Below, one piece after another: positions 1 to 10,761 of a stretch of 64,000 nucleotides of DNA. The notes below the pieces were generated by a model, which searched no databases, was not told where the DNA came from, and was given only the letters and a program-made list of their open reading frames with translations. Position 1 is the first letter of the stretch, and each line of letters opens with the position of its first letter. This DNA is from Tritrichomonas musculus (taxonomy: Eukaryota; Parabasalia; Tritrichomonadida; Tritrichomonadidae): positions 1,054,001 to 1,118,000 of the forward strand of contig JAPFFF010000003.1 in NCBI GenBank assembly GCA_039105265.1, in the 5' to 3' direction. A program made the translations under genes and the position numbers.

Positions 1-111
1 TTGAAATGAAGATATATACCATTATTCATTTTGATTTTTGATAAGAAAATCTATTTTAAAAAGTTGTTTAAAAACGTTTTTTTCATCTATCCTCTCAATT
101 GTGAATATAGA

Positions 112-2667
112 ATGAGTAGGAATCAAAAGCCTCTCATTCTTTCAATTTCCAAAAAAAGACCTGAGACGCAAATGGCATCAAATATTGAAAGAATTACAAG
201 TGAAAGGCAATCACAAACTACTATTACACGGTCTTTTAATGCAAGACGAAATTCTGGTCAAATCGAACGATACTTTATTGAATCGCATAGTACTTTCTGT
301 ATTGCTTTTCTTATTGTCATTTCAACGCTTATCTTATTTTCGGTCGTTATTGTTTTAGTGGTTTTACCAAGAAAAATTATCAAAGACAAAATTTTAGAAA
401 TGACTGAAGAAATTGTTATTTTAACGCAAGAAGAGATTATGACTCTAATTTCTTCAGACTTAAATTTATCTTTTTTTTACGCTTTTTTATTTAGTAGTAT
501 GATGTCACCGCCAGAAATGATCGCAACTGATCTATACTCGGCTAGAGACATTGTTAAAGTGTTTGCTAAAGCATATAGAACTAATACTAACAATAAAATT
601 TGGAGGCTTGGGGTTTCAAGTGGAAGATTTATTGGATTTAGTACTGAAAATGGAATTAAGCTTTACTATTCAAGAACGAATGGAGATGACATTTATCCAC
701 TATATTCATGGAACGGTGATCCTATTACATATGATAACTCGTCATATCCTTATGTTTTTTATGAGCAAGGTGATGCTTATATATCATATGATACTCAATG
801 GTATATGGCTGCAGAAAATGAAAAGCGTACATGTTGGACTCCTTTATCAACAGGTATTAACTCAGAAAACAAATTCGTTCCTATAATTTCAACAGCATCG
901 CCTGTTATAGACAAAAAAACAGGTTTTATTGTTGAAGTTTTTTCTATCGGTGTGCATATTGAACAAACTCAACTCTTTTTTGATTTTTTTTTGCATTCAG
1001 CCAAATCACGGTTTGCTTTACTTAATTCTCAAGACACGAAAGGTACGATTATAGCTTGTACAGGCAAAGATCTCCCATATGAAGAAATAAATAATATGCT
1101 ATCATTTAAATCTCTTTTAGAACTTCAAGATGATGTTTGGCGTCAAGTTGTATTAACACCAGAATTTGAAAGTGATGAAAATTTCACATTTTATTACAAT
1201 TCAGATCTGATCCATTGTATTCATGTTTCTTTTGAAATGGCTCCTGGTATTAAATGGTGCTTTTTTTCTGCATTTTCTGTCAATGATATTGTTGATGCTG
1301 ATATCAGCATTATTGACACATGGTCGTTTGTAGTCATATTTCTATTTGCTGCAATTTGGATTTCAATTGAAGTTTTAATTGTAGTTATGAATAATGCAGT
1401 TTCAGTCAGACAATCAAAAATTTTAAAGAGAAAAGAAAAAAAAGATAAAGACACTCATTTAAAGTATGCTGGAATTAATTCATCAATTAAATTGATCCAG
1501 CGAGTTTTACTTTCTCATGCAGATAATATTGGTATTAACAAAAATGTCGAAATTATTGTTGATGATTTAGTAAATTCTCCAAAAATTCCTTATTTCGATT
1601 CTGCAGGTATGTTCAACGAAATTGAAAATAAAAAAGTAAAGAAAAAATTTGTCGAAATGTTTGGTCCACCTCAATCCGGTTTATTAAAAAGCTTTCATAA
1701 GCCTTCAAGAAATGATTTGGAAATAGTTAATAATTATATGGAAAAGAGATCTACGAGAAATCCAACAATTTATCGTTTACAAAAAGAAAATAATAGTATT
1801 GAAAAAAAACTCGAAAAAGCTATTATTTCTCGACATGATATGGTTGCTTTCCAAAAGGAAAAAATTATTAAAAAAGTGTCATTTTATGTGCAAAGTTTTA
1901 ACTTAGTTAATCCATTATTTGATCCTGATCAACTTGACATTATTGTACATAAAATAATGTTGAATATTGGAGACCAAACGCTTCCTCTCCTATATGACTC
2001 TATAGAATTTGCTTTCATTTTGATGAAAAGAAATGCTCAAGCATTGATTCCTGACACAGATTATTCATTGGCACTAAATTTTGCTCTTTTTTCATATCAC
2101 ATGTCAATGGTAAATAGAACCAGATCGGATTTGCAGTACATTAATAAGTTTTTTCAAAGAAGCCAAAGCAAAATTAGTCAGGATGCTCACTCAATTTTGT
2201 TTGGGCTCTATAATATTTTGATTGATCAAGACCAAGTTCGTTTAGAAAGATGGGAAAAGTTCAAAAATATTGTTTTCAAGCTCATTACTACTGGATTAAA
2301 TATATGGGAACACAGAAACGCTTTCGAAAAATGCAAATTAATATTAAATGTTGTAGAAGGATCACGTTCAAAATTGACAATTAATGAAGCATTTAGTATT
2401 TTATTCTTTATATATTGTAGTTGTCAAGTTTCATATTACTATCATTCAAAAGGTGATTCATATACTTTATTGAGCATATTTATTCCTATCGATTTACGAC
2501 CAAGGCCAAAGCAACTCGCGAAATTCATTAATTGCTTTACAACACAGTATTTGCAACCTTTGACGGTGATTTTAGGCGATCTTTGTGGCAATGAATTTAT
2601 AGATTGGATCAGAAATTTAATTGAAACAAATCCTTCGCCACCAGCAAATTCAAAAATATTTTCATAA
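112..2667 (+). CDS. Two-TM receptor-like protein with degenerate cyclic-nucleotide phosphodiesterase-like domain
   Basis: 851 residues from the first ATG (112); the frame is open further upstream only to a TTG. A short basic N-terminus precedes TM1 (about 63-88), then a ~315-residue extracytoplasmic region (89-403, Cache-like by size and topology only), TM2 (404-427) and a cytosolic part. Residues ~600-840 line up by eye with class I cyclic-nucleotide phosphodiesterases: YDSIEFAF (628-635) sits where HNxxHA is expected, YHMSMVN (662-668) where HDxxH is expected, and SCQVS (770-774) where the CADLS metal Asp is expected. The usual His/Asp metal ligands are therefore missing, so a catalytically dead PDE fold acting as a binding or scaffold module is inferred. 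The stop reads TAAA. Membrane topology is well supported; the PDE relationship is moderate and ligand and pathway are unknown. Confidence 0.6.
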   Translation: MSRNQKPLILSISKKRPETQMASNIERITSERQSQTTITRSFNARRNSGQIERYFIESHSTFCIAFLIVISTLILFSVVIVLVVLPRKIIKDKILEMTEEIVILTQEEIMTLISSDLNLSFFYAFLFSSMMSPPEMIATDLYSARDIVKVFAKAYRTNTNNKIWRLGVSSGRFIGFSTENGIKLYYSRTNGDDIYPLYSWNGDPITYDNSSYPYVFYEQGDAYISYDTQWYMAAENEKRTCWTPLSTGINSENKFVPIISTASPVIDKKTGFIVEVFSIGVHIEQTQLFFDFFLHSAKSRFALLNSQDTKGTIIACTGKDLPYEEINNMLSFKSLLELQDDVWRQVVLTPEFESDENFTFYYNSDLIHCIHVSFEMAPGIKWCFFSAFSVNDIVDADISIIDTWSFVVIFLFAAIWISIEVLIVVMNNAVSVRQSKILKRKEKKDKDTHLKYAGINSSIKLIQRVLLSHADNIGINKNVEIIVDDLVNSPKIPYFDSAGMFNEIENKKVKKKFVEMFGPPQSGLLKSFHKPSRNDLEIVNNYMEKRSTRNPTIYRLQKENNSIEKKLEKAIISRHDMVAFQKEKIIKKVSFYVQSFNLVNPLFDPDQLDIIVHKIMLNIGDQTLPLLYDSIEFAFILMKRNAQALIPDTDYSLALNFALFSYHMSMVNRTRSDLQYINKFFQRSQSKISQDAHSILFGLYNILIDQDQVRLERWEKFKNIVFKLITTGLNIWEHRNAFEKCKLILNVVEGSRSKLTINEAFSILFFIYCSCQVSYYYHSKGDSYTLLSIFIPIDLRPRPKQLAKFINCFTTQYLQPLTVILGDLCGNEFIDWIRNLIETNPSPPANSKIFS

Positions 2668-3219
2668 ATCCAAAGCAGGCATCATTTCAAATGTTTTCTA
2701 GGAAGATTGTTATTGAAGAAATTTTTATAATCCGAAAATGTCATTTTCCAAAATATTTGCTATATCGCATTTAAGTATTTGCGGTATCCTTTTTATTTTG
2801 TAATTTATATATCAATTTACTTATTATATTTCTATATATAATATCATGTATATTGATGACAATTTCTCATCATATAGTATTTATTAGAAATACACAGTCG
2901 TTTTTATTTTTAGAAATAATATAAATAAATTAGTGTTTGCGGATAAACATTTTTGTATTTTTTATTTAATAATTTGAAAAATTGCTTATATAGAAAATTA
3001 AATGTTTAATATTGATGGAGATTTAGAAATTTGATATTGAGAATGTCTTAACTCCTAGTTGGTTAAATCCAAAGAATGATCAAAAAAAACTCATTGTTAG
3101 CGTTTATTAAGAAAATAAAAAAATAATTGATTTTAATTTATTAAGGAAATAAATATGATGTATAACAGAACCATCATAATTTTCGTTAAATAAAATATAT
3201 ATTATAAAAAAAACTAAAT
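2668..3219. other. A+T-rich intergenic spacer
   Basis: Downstream of one plus-strand and one minus-strand gene, so both are converging here. No open frame of note, RNA gene or repeat was seen. Confidence 0.6.
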
Positions 3220-4494
3220 TTAACGTAAAAGAAGTAAAGACTGTGATAGTAATGGGTTTCTTTGTGGAAACATTTTCCATATTTGCATTGTATCACCTGG
3301 TGCAGCTGTAGCAATAGTTGTCAAATCTGGAGATACACTCATGTATAAAACTCTCTGTTTATGGGTATGGAAAGATGCAACAGGGGTTAAATCTGTTCCT
3401 TTCCATAATGCTAAATGATTCTGTGAAAATCCATGTGTTGATAATATTTCGTTATAATCCGAACTCCAATATAAATTGCAAACTTGTGAGCCTGTGTCGA
3501 TCGTTTTGATTGTTTCACCTGTGTTAATGTTCCACATTTTAATTTTCTTATCAGCTGTTCCACCCCCTGTTGCTATAATATCATTTGAAATTGGGGAAAA
3601 TGCCGCAGCGCGGATTGCTGCCTCATGTTCTGCAAAAGTAATTAATGGACCAGAAAGATTTCTTTGATCCCAAATTTTGACTACACAATCATTGCCGCAT
3701 GTAGCAAAAACTTGTTTTTCTGGATGAATTTTAATGGCACAGATTTCTTCAGAATGTCCTTCGATTACTTCAACAACAGGATCTTCATCACGAATATCAA
3801 TTATTCCAACTTGTCCATCTCTTCCACCAGAAATGATTGTATTTTCTTTCCAATCTGCATTTAAAACAGAAGATTCAAAAAGATCAAAATCAGTGATTGG
3901 TTCTGAAATAACCATATCATAAATAGTTGCACATCCGCCATCAGATCCGAAAAATAATTTATCGCCCATTAAATTAAATTTAACTGAAACGATATCTTCA
4001 GGGGTATTGATGGGCTCAGTGATTTCCATTGTTTTTGGATTAATGAAAATCATTCGATCTGTAAGTGCAAATGCGATAGTATTACGTTTTGACCAATCCA
4101 TTGGTGTAATATAAAAATCAGTTGAAATATTATCAATAACAGTAGTATGAGTTGGCTTAGCTGGAAGTGTTTTAGTCCTTGATGTTGATGGTGAATTAGG
4201 CTGTGAACTTTGATTTCCAGTTAATGAAGACTTTCTCCTACCTATTGAAAAAACTTCTTGGCTTTGACTTTGGAAAAGTGGACTGCAATAGCTGGGTCGA
4301 GGTGAGTTTGTTCTTTGATTTTCTGGTAATGGCGGCAAATTTGTTGAAAGTCGAGATAATCTTCGATGTAGATCGCGATCTGGCGTTATTGAAACTCGAT
4401 GTGGTTGCGGAGGTCGACGATTAGGTGAAAAAAATCGATCATTGCTTGTACGATTCTTTTTAGGTGTTTGGGAAAGGAGATCTGAATATTCCAT
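3220..4494 (-). CDS. Cdc20/Cdh1 (Fizzy-related) family activator of the anaphase-promoting complex
   Basis: 424 residues, seven-bladed WD40 propeller that recruits substrates to APC/C. The hallmark blade signatures of Cdc20/Cdh1 are present: ATGGGTADKKIKMWN, then DTGSQVCNL, then STHGFSQN. The N-terminus holds a C-box-like DRFFSPNR (residues 19-26), close to the DR[FY]IPxR consensus, then a Ser/Pro-rich segment with many SP sites, as expected for CDK control. The C-terminus ends in LLLLR and lacks the usual Ile-Arg tail. The ATG at 4494 is chosen because the upstream extension begins only at TTG and is A+T-rich, non-globular sequence. The stop reads TAAA. Fizzy versus Fizzy-related cannot be separated with certainty; DRF rather than DRY leans to Cdh1. 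Confidence 0.88.
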   Translation of the reverse strand: MEYSDLLSQTPKKNRTSNDRFFSPNRRPPQPHRVSITPDRDLHRRLSRLSTNLPPLPENQRTNSPRPSYCSPLFQSQSQEVFSIGRRKSSLTGNQSSQPNSPSTSRTKTLPAKPTHTTVIDNISTDFYITPMDWSKRNTIAFALTDRMIFINPKTMEITEPINTPEDIVSVKFNLMGDKLFFGSDGGCATIYDMVISEPITDFDLFESSVLNADWKENTIISGGRDGQVGIIDIRDEDPVVEVIEGHSEEICAIKIHPEKQVFATCGNDCVVKIWDQRNLSGPLITFAEHEAAIRAAAFSPISNDIIATGGGTADKKIKMWNINTGETIKTIDTGSQVCNLYWSSDYNEILSTHGFSQNHLALWKGTDLTPVASFHTHKQRVLYMSVSPDLTTIATAAPGDTMQIWKMFPQRNPLLSQSLLLLR

Positions 4495-6240
4495 AAAATA
4501 AAATCGATTAAAAGTTAAACGTATGTAAAAAATTAGAACTTTTTGCGTCATACACCTTTTCTGGGGAGATAACAATATATCTCAAAAAGTTAATGAAAAA
4601 TTTCACTTTCTTAGTGAAAAATTTTTATATTTTAATGAAAAATTTCACTTTCTAAACGAAAAATTTTTCTTTTATAGCGAAAAAATAAAAAGCATGAAAA
4701 TTTTGCATATACTTATTTCAAATAGCAACGCATCGATGCCTTTATTAAAAACAAACTTTAAATTTGTTCGATTGTTTAATTTATCAGTTGATTATAAAAT
4801 AAAATATTTGAATTGAAATAAATGATTCTAATTAGCATCATATCTCGCTTTTCAAAGATTTTGAAAGAAATCGTACAATCTTTAATCAATAATAAATATT
4901 TATTCTCTCATTGATATTTTCAATTGTAATCGTTTAATCTCTCATTGATAACAATTTAAATGAAGATTAAAGGTGTGGAAACTTTTTTCTCTCTTACACT
5001 TTCATTTATAACTTTTATATTATATATAATTTCTCATAAAAATCATAAACATAAAAAAATAATATAATATTTGCTGAAAGAAAATCAAGATATAATCACA
5101 TATTTAAATTGAAAGGTTTATGTTATTTATTTTTCATATAACATATCAATATCATGCTTTTATCATCATTCAAAAAAGGTTGTAAATGAATAATTTTTAT
5201 ATTTTATTTAGCTTTTCTGTGTATAATATTGAAATACTTGATGCAATATCTAAAACATTTGAAGTTTGGGATATATCTTTTGGGAATTATTTAATATTGA
5301 TCATGAGGTGTCTTTACAGAATAACTTTTTTTTGCAATTCTTGGAACTTTTAAGAGTATTATATAGATATTATAATGTATCTTGTGCTTTAAAGTTTGGA
5401 GCTCTAGAGTTATTAAATCTCATTACTTAATTGATCTGATCATTCAACAAATTAGTAAATATACGTAAAACACTTTTTTATATATCCCTACTTTATCTGG
5501 TGTTAGTTTATAGTTTCCATTAAAATGATTATATGTACATTTATCTAAGTATATTTTTTATTCTTTGCTATTTAATTATTTTCGAACATATTCTATACTT
5601 TTTTCACAAAATTGCAATTTCATTTAATTTTAAATCATATATTTATATTTTGTTCTTTTTTAAAAATAAACTTTTTGAATGTCTTAAGTCTTATGCGTTA
5701 TTTTTTCATTCAACTTTTTGAAGGTCTGAAGTATTATACGTTAATTTATTTCGTAAACTTTTTGAATAATTTTGAGAGGACTTTCATATCTCTTTATCTA
5801 GCCAGACAATTGATATTTTAAGTGGTGCTAATCGAAAATATGGACCATTATGAAATATATATTTTGATTTTTAATAATTTTGTAAGAGAATTTCAAAGAA
5901 ATTTGAAATTTTGTTAAATTTTGCACATATTTTTTTATTATCTAACTTTATAGCGGTCCATTTTTTGTAATTTTAACTTAAAATATAGGACAATATATTT
6001 CATACCTTTTGAGCTTATATTGTCCCGTAATAATTAGTGCATATTTAGAAAATTAGTAATTTTGATCATTTTTGATATCTCCTTACCAGTAAATTTAATC
6101 TGGTCCAAATCATGTCTACCATAATTAATTCATATATTAATCATGTTATAATGAATTTTATCCGAATATATGAAATATTCACAATTTTTTCTCTCAAAAA
6201 AAATTCAATACTTCAGAGTTTCCTCACCTTTGTCATTTCG

Positions 6241-6486
6241 TTAAGGTACAAATCCAGTACGTTATTTTTTGAATAAGTGAACGTTTATTATTTGAATAGT
6301 TGCATGTCTCTGAAAAAGTTTAAATTGACTAGGTTTGTTTTTGACACTTATTTTACAATTTAAACAAACATTATGACATGTTATATGAAATGGATGAAAA
6401 TAATCGTTTTTTATTTAACATGTCATCTTATTCTTTGAGAATGTCAAAAAAAAGTGCGGTTACTAAACGTACTGGATTTGTACTAA
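6241..6486 (+). mobile_element. TTAA-flanked MITE, family A, copy 1 (nested)
   Basis: Starts TTAA-GGTACAAATCCAGTACGTT and ends with the inverted terminal sequence AACGTACTGGATTTGTAC; the right TTAA is slightly decayed. The body is almost identical, in inverse orientation, to the copy at 51188-51427. About 240 bp, no coding capacity; lies inside the 2.4-kb inverted-repeat unit. Confidence 0.75.
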
Positions 6487-6752
6487 GCTTGTAAATTTGG
6501 TGAAATAAACGTTTTTTGGGTTTTAAAAATCACCAAATATAACCATATTATTGTCAAATAAATTTTATTAATAAAATTTAGTTTTATCAAAAGTCATAAA
6601 CCATTGAATTATTTGAAAGAGGAATTAAATGAGTTTTATCAAAAGTCATATTAATAATCGATAAGATTTTCTCAGTAAAAAAATGTTATTTTTTGAATAT
6701 TACAAAATAATTGTATGATTTGTATAATATATCATATAAAATAATAATAAAT

Positions 6753-6830
6753 TGTACCTTAACATGTCATTTTATTCTTTGAGAATGTCAAAAAAATTAC
6801 GGTTATTAAACGTACTGGAATTTATACATT
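6753..6830 (+). repeat. Truncated right end of a family A MITE
   Basis: The segment from ACATGTCAT through AACGTACTGGA repeats the last ~65 bp of the family A element at 6241-6486 with few differences. It is preceded by ATTGTACCTTAA, which resembles the end of a family B element, suggesting juxtaposed remnants. Confidence 0.6.
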
Positions 6831-7191
6831 AATAAAATAAAATTTTTCGTTATTTTAGTAGAATTTTTCGTTATCATATTAGAATTTTTCGTTAACCATA
6901 TAAAATTTTTCGTAAACTTTTTGAAATTAATCGTTATCTCCCCAGAAAAGGTGAAATAAATTAGAACTTTTTCAAACGGCCGGCCATTAACCCATATGAA
7001 AAAGTAAATATTTAGTAAAATTCATTTACACTAAATATCTATTTTATTAATGATTTATTTTGAAAAGAGTAAAGTCAGCAACGTATGTTCACAATTTTAT
7101 TCAAAAAATAATCGGTATTCAATTTTTTGAGCGAACATTTAAAATTTTTTATTTCAAAAATCTTGATTCCAAAATCAATCAAGTTTAGGAA

Positions 7192-10100
7192 ATGGCTGAC
7201 GAACAAGAATCAAGAGTCGTTATTCTTCATCAAACTCATAATGATAAAGGAAAATTGTTATTTAAAAATAACAAAATTAAAACAACAAAATATACTATTT
7301 TAACATTCATTCCAAAAAACTTATTCTTCCAATTTTCACGTCTTGCTAACTTTTACTTTTTAATTATAGTGTGTCTTCTTCAATTTCCTTGGGCACCAAT
7401 TTCTGCTGCAGTTGCAGTTTTTCCTCTTTTAGTTGTTGTGCTTTTTACTATGATTCGTGATGGGATTGAAGACATTTTACGTTGGAAAAGCGATCAAAAA
7501 ATTAATTCAACAATAGGTCATCGTCTCAGTAATGGAAGTTTTCAAGATACCAAATGGATGGATATTTATGTTGGTGATATCATTCAAATTAACAAAGATG
7601 AACAGATTCCTGCAGATGTTGTTATTTTATCGACAAGTCATGATGATGGTTTAGCGTATATTGATACCTGTAATTTAGATGGTGAAACAAATCTAAAAGT
7701 TAGGCAGTCACTCCCAATCACACAGCGTTTAAAAACTGGTCAAGAATTCGCAGAATTTAATGCTAAAATTGAATGCGACAAGCCCAATAATCAATTATAT
7801 ACATTTAATGGTAATATAGAAATCAACTCACAACATTACTCACTTGATAACAAGCAAATATTGCTTCGTGGTTGTAATCTTAGAAATACTCAATGGGCTA
7901 TTGGTGCTGTTGTTTATACAGGTCTTGAATCAAAAATTATGTTAAACGCCAGCGAAGTTCGTTCCAAAAGATCGTACCTCGAGCGTAGCTTAAATTTGAA
8001 ATTAATATCTATTTTAATGTTTTTAATTGTATTTGCGTTTGTCGGTGCAGGTGTAGGATTCGTATTTGAAAAGAAAAACATCAATTCTGGCAAGCATTGG
8101 TATTTCTTCCGAAATCAAAAAAACAAAAGAAAATACGCCTCAATGTTCTTTATTTTACTAGTATCTCATATAGTTATTATTAATGCCATCATTCCAATAT
8201 CATTGTATGTTACTCTTGAAATAGTTAGACTTTTCCAAGCTTTATTTGTTCATTATGATGCAGATATGTACGATGTTGAAAATGACATGCCTGCAGCTTC
8301 AAGAACTTCAAATATCTCAGATGATCTTGGGCAAATTAGATATATTTTTTCAGACAAAACTGGCACACTCACCAGAAATATGATGGAATTCATGAAATGT
8401 AGTATTGCAGGTAAAATCTACGGGCATGGAACAACAGAAGTTGCATATGCTGCAGCAAAAAGAAGAGGAATTTCAATTCCACCGCCAGATTTTAATGGAA
8501 AAGCCTTCAAAGATGAACAGTTTGACAAAATAATAGAAGGAAACAATGCGCCAATTGAAATCCGACACTTTTTATGGCTTTTGTCAATTTGTCATGCTGT
8601 CATACCCGAAGCCGATTCCGATGCAGAATATGGGATAGCTTTTCAAGCATCATCACCAGATGAAGGAGCCCTTGTGAAAGCAGCAGCTGATTTTGGCTAT
8701 ATATTTTGTGGTCGAACTACTAGTAATATAACCATTAATGTCAAAGGAAGTCCAATAACAATTCCTATTTTGGCAAATCTTGAGTTTTCATCTGAAAGGA
8801 AACGTTCAAGTGTCATTATTCGTCATCCCGAAACAAATGAAATTGTTCTCTATTGTAAAGGAGCTGATGATTTAATCTACGAAAGACTGAAGCAAGATTC
8901 GCCATATCAAGAGAAAACACGAGAAGATCTTAAGCAATTTGCAGCAGATGGACTTCGTACGTTATGTTGTGCCTATCGTGTTTTGGATGAGAACTTTTTC
9001 AATGACTGGATTGAAAGATACAATGATGCAAATTGTGCTATTACAGGGCGTGATGAAGCTGTTAATATTGTTGCCAATGAAGTTGAATGTGATCTAACCT
9101 TGGTTGGTGCAACTGCAATTGAAGATAAATTGCAAATTGGCGTATCTGATACAATTGAATCATTATTACGTGCGAAGATTAATATTTGGGTCATTACAGG
9201 TGATAAAAGAGAAACTGCAATTAACATTGGTTTCGCATGTTCCCTTCTAACATCTGATATGAAGTTGATTGAACTTGATACAGATGATACTGATCGTTTA
9301 ATGAGAATTGTTGAAGATGGAATTAATGACAATTCTGGATCGCCATTAGCACTTGTTGCATCAGGCGCTTCTCTTTATGTTCTACTCGACAAAGAGCATC
9401 AAGATAAATTTTATGAGTTATCTAAAAAGTGTCAATCCGTCATTTGCTGTCGCGTTTCACCTCTTCAAAAGGCAACAATTGTCAAAATTATGAGAGAAAA
9501 AACAGGTGAGCTTGCCTTAGCTATCGGAGATGGTGCAAATGATGTTGGAATGATCCTTCAGGCTGATGTAGGTGTTGGAATATCAGGTAAAGAAGGAAGA
9601 CAAGCTGTTTTAGCCTCTGATTATGCAATTGGTCAATTCCGTTTCTTAAAGAAGCTACTTCTTGTTCATGGCTATCTTGATTTCTATAGAAATGTTGATG
9701 TTGTCAATTATTCTTTCTATAAGAACATGGCATTCTCATTCAATCAAATAGTTTTTGGCTTCATGACTGGAAATGGCGGAGCAACCATGTATGAATCCAT
9801 TCTTTATACGATCTACAATGTTATTTTTACATCAATTCCACCTATTGTTTTTGCTGCAGCAGATAGAAATGTTTCAATTGACGCAATGATGAGGATTCCT
9901 GAAATTTATGATCAAGAAGGAAAGAAGAAATATTTGATGAGTTATGGAAGATTTTGGTTGAATCTTGTATTGGGAATGTTTCATGGTATTTGTGCCTTTT
10001 TAATTCCTTATTTTGGGCTGATGCCGAATATATATTCAAATGGAAGAAATTTCGGTTTAAGAGAATTTGGAACAACTGTTTATTTTGCTGTTGTAATGAT

Positions 10101-10761
10101 AGTTAATTTACGAATGGCTCTAATGTGTTACTATTGGACCTGGCTCCATCATCTTTTTATTTGGTTAAGTATTGCTGTATTTCCACTATGCACTGTAATT
10201 GTTGACGGAATGAAACTTTCTGACGATTATAGAGGTATAGCTATTCCTTTGTTAAGATCAGCAAACTTTTGGTTACCTCCACTTGGAAGTTCTTTCCTTG
10301 CAATGCTTCCTTTATTATTTTGTAATACTTTTCAAACTGGAATGAATACAACAGTTAACTATGTCAACTACGTTGAAAGTTCTAAATATGCTAAACATGA
10401 ATCTGAAATCGAAGATATCTACGATTATAGCGTTAATGAGAAAAATAATTTAGAATTAGAATTAGATAATTTGAATCAAAGTATGAAAAATAACGATTTC
10501 AATGAATTCGAAGTGGATAAAGAAAAAGAATTAGAGAAAAGAAGTATATTGATTTCAGAAAATCAAGTTGATGACCAACTTGAAATATCTGATGAATATA
10601 GTCAAAGTCAGAAAAAACGTCTAACTAAGAATAGATATCCTGATAAAAATAATGAAACTGGATATGCTTTCAATCCTCCTCTCCCAGCTACCCCTTCCTC
10701 TCAAAATTCTCAGGTTGAAGTAGTTGTCGAAACTTTCGGTGATAACTCTCTTTCAACTTAA
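7192..10761 (+). CDS. P4-type ATPase, phospholipid-translocating flippase
   Basis: 1189 residues, full length for the family. It flips aminophospholipids to the cytosolic leaflet of Golgi, endosomal or plasma membrane. Seen in order: paired N-terminal membrane segments (about 45-95), actuator motif DGET (163-166; the P4 signature in place of TGES), TM3-4, the phosphorylated Asp of SDKTGTLT (D388), the nucleotide-binding region with SSPDEGALV, TGDK in the P domain, the hinge GDGANDVGM (D780, D784), six C-terminal membrane helices, and a ~120-residue acidic, polar tail that is probably regulatory. The start at 7192 gives the normal P4 N-terminus (FxxNxI-type KTTKYT). A CDC50-type partner subunit is expected but is not in this window. 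Confidence 0.95.
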   Translation: MADEQESRVVILHQTHNDKGKLLFKNNKIKTTKYTILTFIPKNLFFQFSRLANFYFLIIVCLLQFPWAPISAAVAVFPLLVVVLFTMIRDGIEDILRWKSDQKINSTIGHRLSNGSFQDTKWMDIYVGDIIQINKDEQIPADVVILSTSHDDGLAYIDTCNLDGETNLKVRQSLPITQRLKTGQEFAEFNAKIECDKPNNQLYTFNGNIEINSQHYSLDNKQILLRGCNLRNTQWAIGAVVYTGLESKIMLNASEVRSKRSYLERSLNLKLISILMFLIVFAFVGAGVGFVFEKKNINSGKHWYFFRNQKNKRKYASMFFILLVSHIVIINAIIPISLYVTLEIVRLFQALFVHYDADMYDVENDMPAASRTSNISDDLGQIRYIFSDKTGTLTRNMMEFMKCSIAGKIYGHGTTEVAYAAAKRRGISIPPPDFNGKAFKDEQFDKIIEGNNAPIEIRHFLWLLSICHAVIPEADSDAEYGIAFQASSPDEGALVKAAADFGYIFCGRTTSNITINVKGSPITIPILANLEFSSERKRSSVIIRHPETNEIVLYCKGADDLIYERLKQDSPYQEKTREDLKQFAADGLRTLCCAYRVLDENFFNDWIERYNDANCAITGRDEAVNIVANEVECDLTLVGATAIEDKLQIGVSDTIESLLRAKINIWVITGDKRETAINIGFACSLLTSDMKLIELDTDDTDRLMRIVEDGINDNSGSPLALVASGASLYVLLDKEHQDKFYELSKKCQSVICCRVSPLQKATIVKIMREKTGELALAIGDGANDVGMILQADVGVGISGKEGRQAVLASDYAIGQFRFLKKLLLVHGYLDFYRNVDVVNYSFYKNMAFSFNQIVFGFMTGNGGATMYESILYTIYNVIFTSIPPIVFAAADRNVSIDAMMRIPEIYDQEGKKKYLMSYGRFWLNLVLGMFHGICAFLIPYFGLMPNIYSNGRNFGLREFGTTVYFAVVMIVNLRMALMCYYWTWLHHLFIWLSIAVFPLCTVIVDGMKLSDDYRGIAIPLLRSANFWLPPLGSSFLAMLPLLFCNTFQTGMNTTVNYVNYVESSKYAKHESEIEDIYDYSVNEKNNLELELDNLNQSMKNNDFNEFEVDKEKELEKRSILISENQVDDQLEISDEYSQSQKKRLTKNRYPDKNNETGYAFNPPLPATPSSQNSQVEVVVETFGDNSLST

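Larger units (their letters stand above)
4553..6953. mobile_element. Non-coding 2.4-kb unit bounded by 21-bp perfect inverted repeats
   Basis: The left end begins CACCTTTTCTGGGGAG (4553 onward) and its exact reverse complement closes the unit at 6953; 21 bases match perfectly. Inside each end lie degenerate tandem units of the form AACGAAAAATTT (4588-4690 and, inverted, 6838-6935), so the inverted similarity extends ~100 bp. No coding capacity was found. A short direct repeat AATTAGAACTTTTT lies just outside both ends (about 4531 and 6959), possibly a target duplication or duplicated promoter DNA. It separates the divergent Cdc20/Cdh1 and flippase genes. Most likely a non-autonomous DNA transposon of unknown family. 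Confidence 0.5.

Noticed and set aside
31-111. N-terminal extension of the first gene from a TTG
   Set aside because: Eukaryotic starts need ATG; the added residues are A+T-driven Lys/Phe text. The same reasoning moved the starts of the genes at 4494, 16453, 22850, 29178, 38165 and 41243.
5533-5821. Two overlapping plus-strand frames of 60-70 codons
   Set aside because: Phe/Leu/Ile-rich text typical of A+T-rich DNA, inside the non-coding inverted-repeat unit, no start context.
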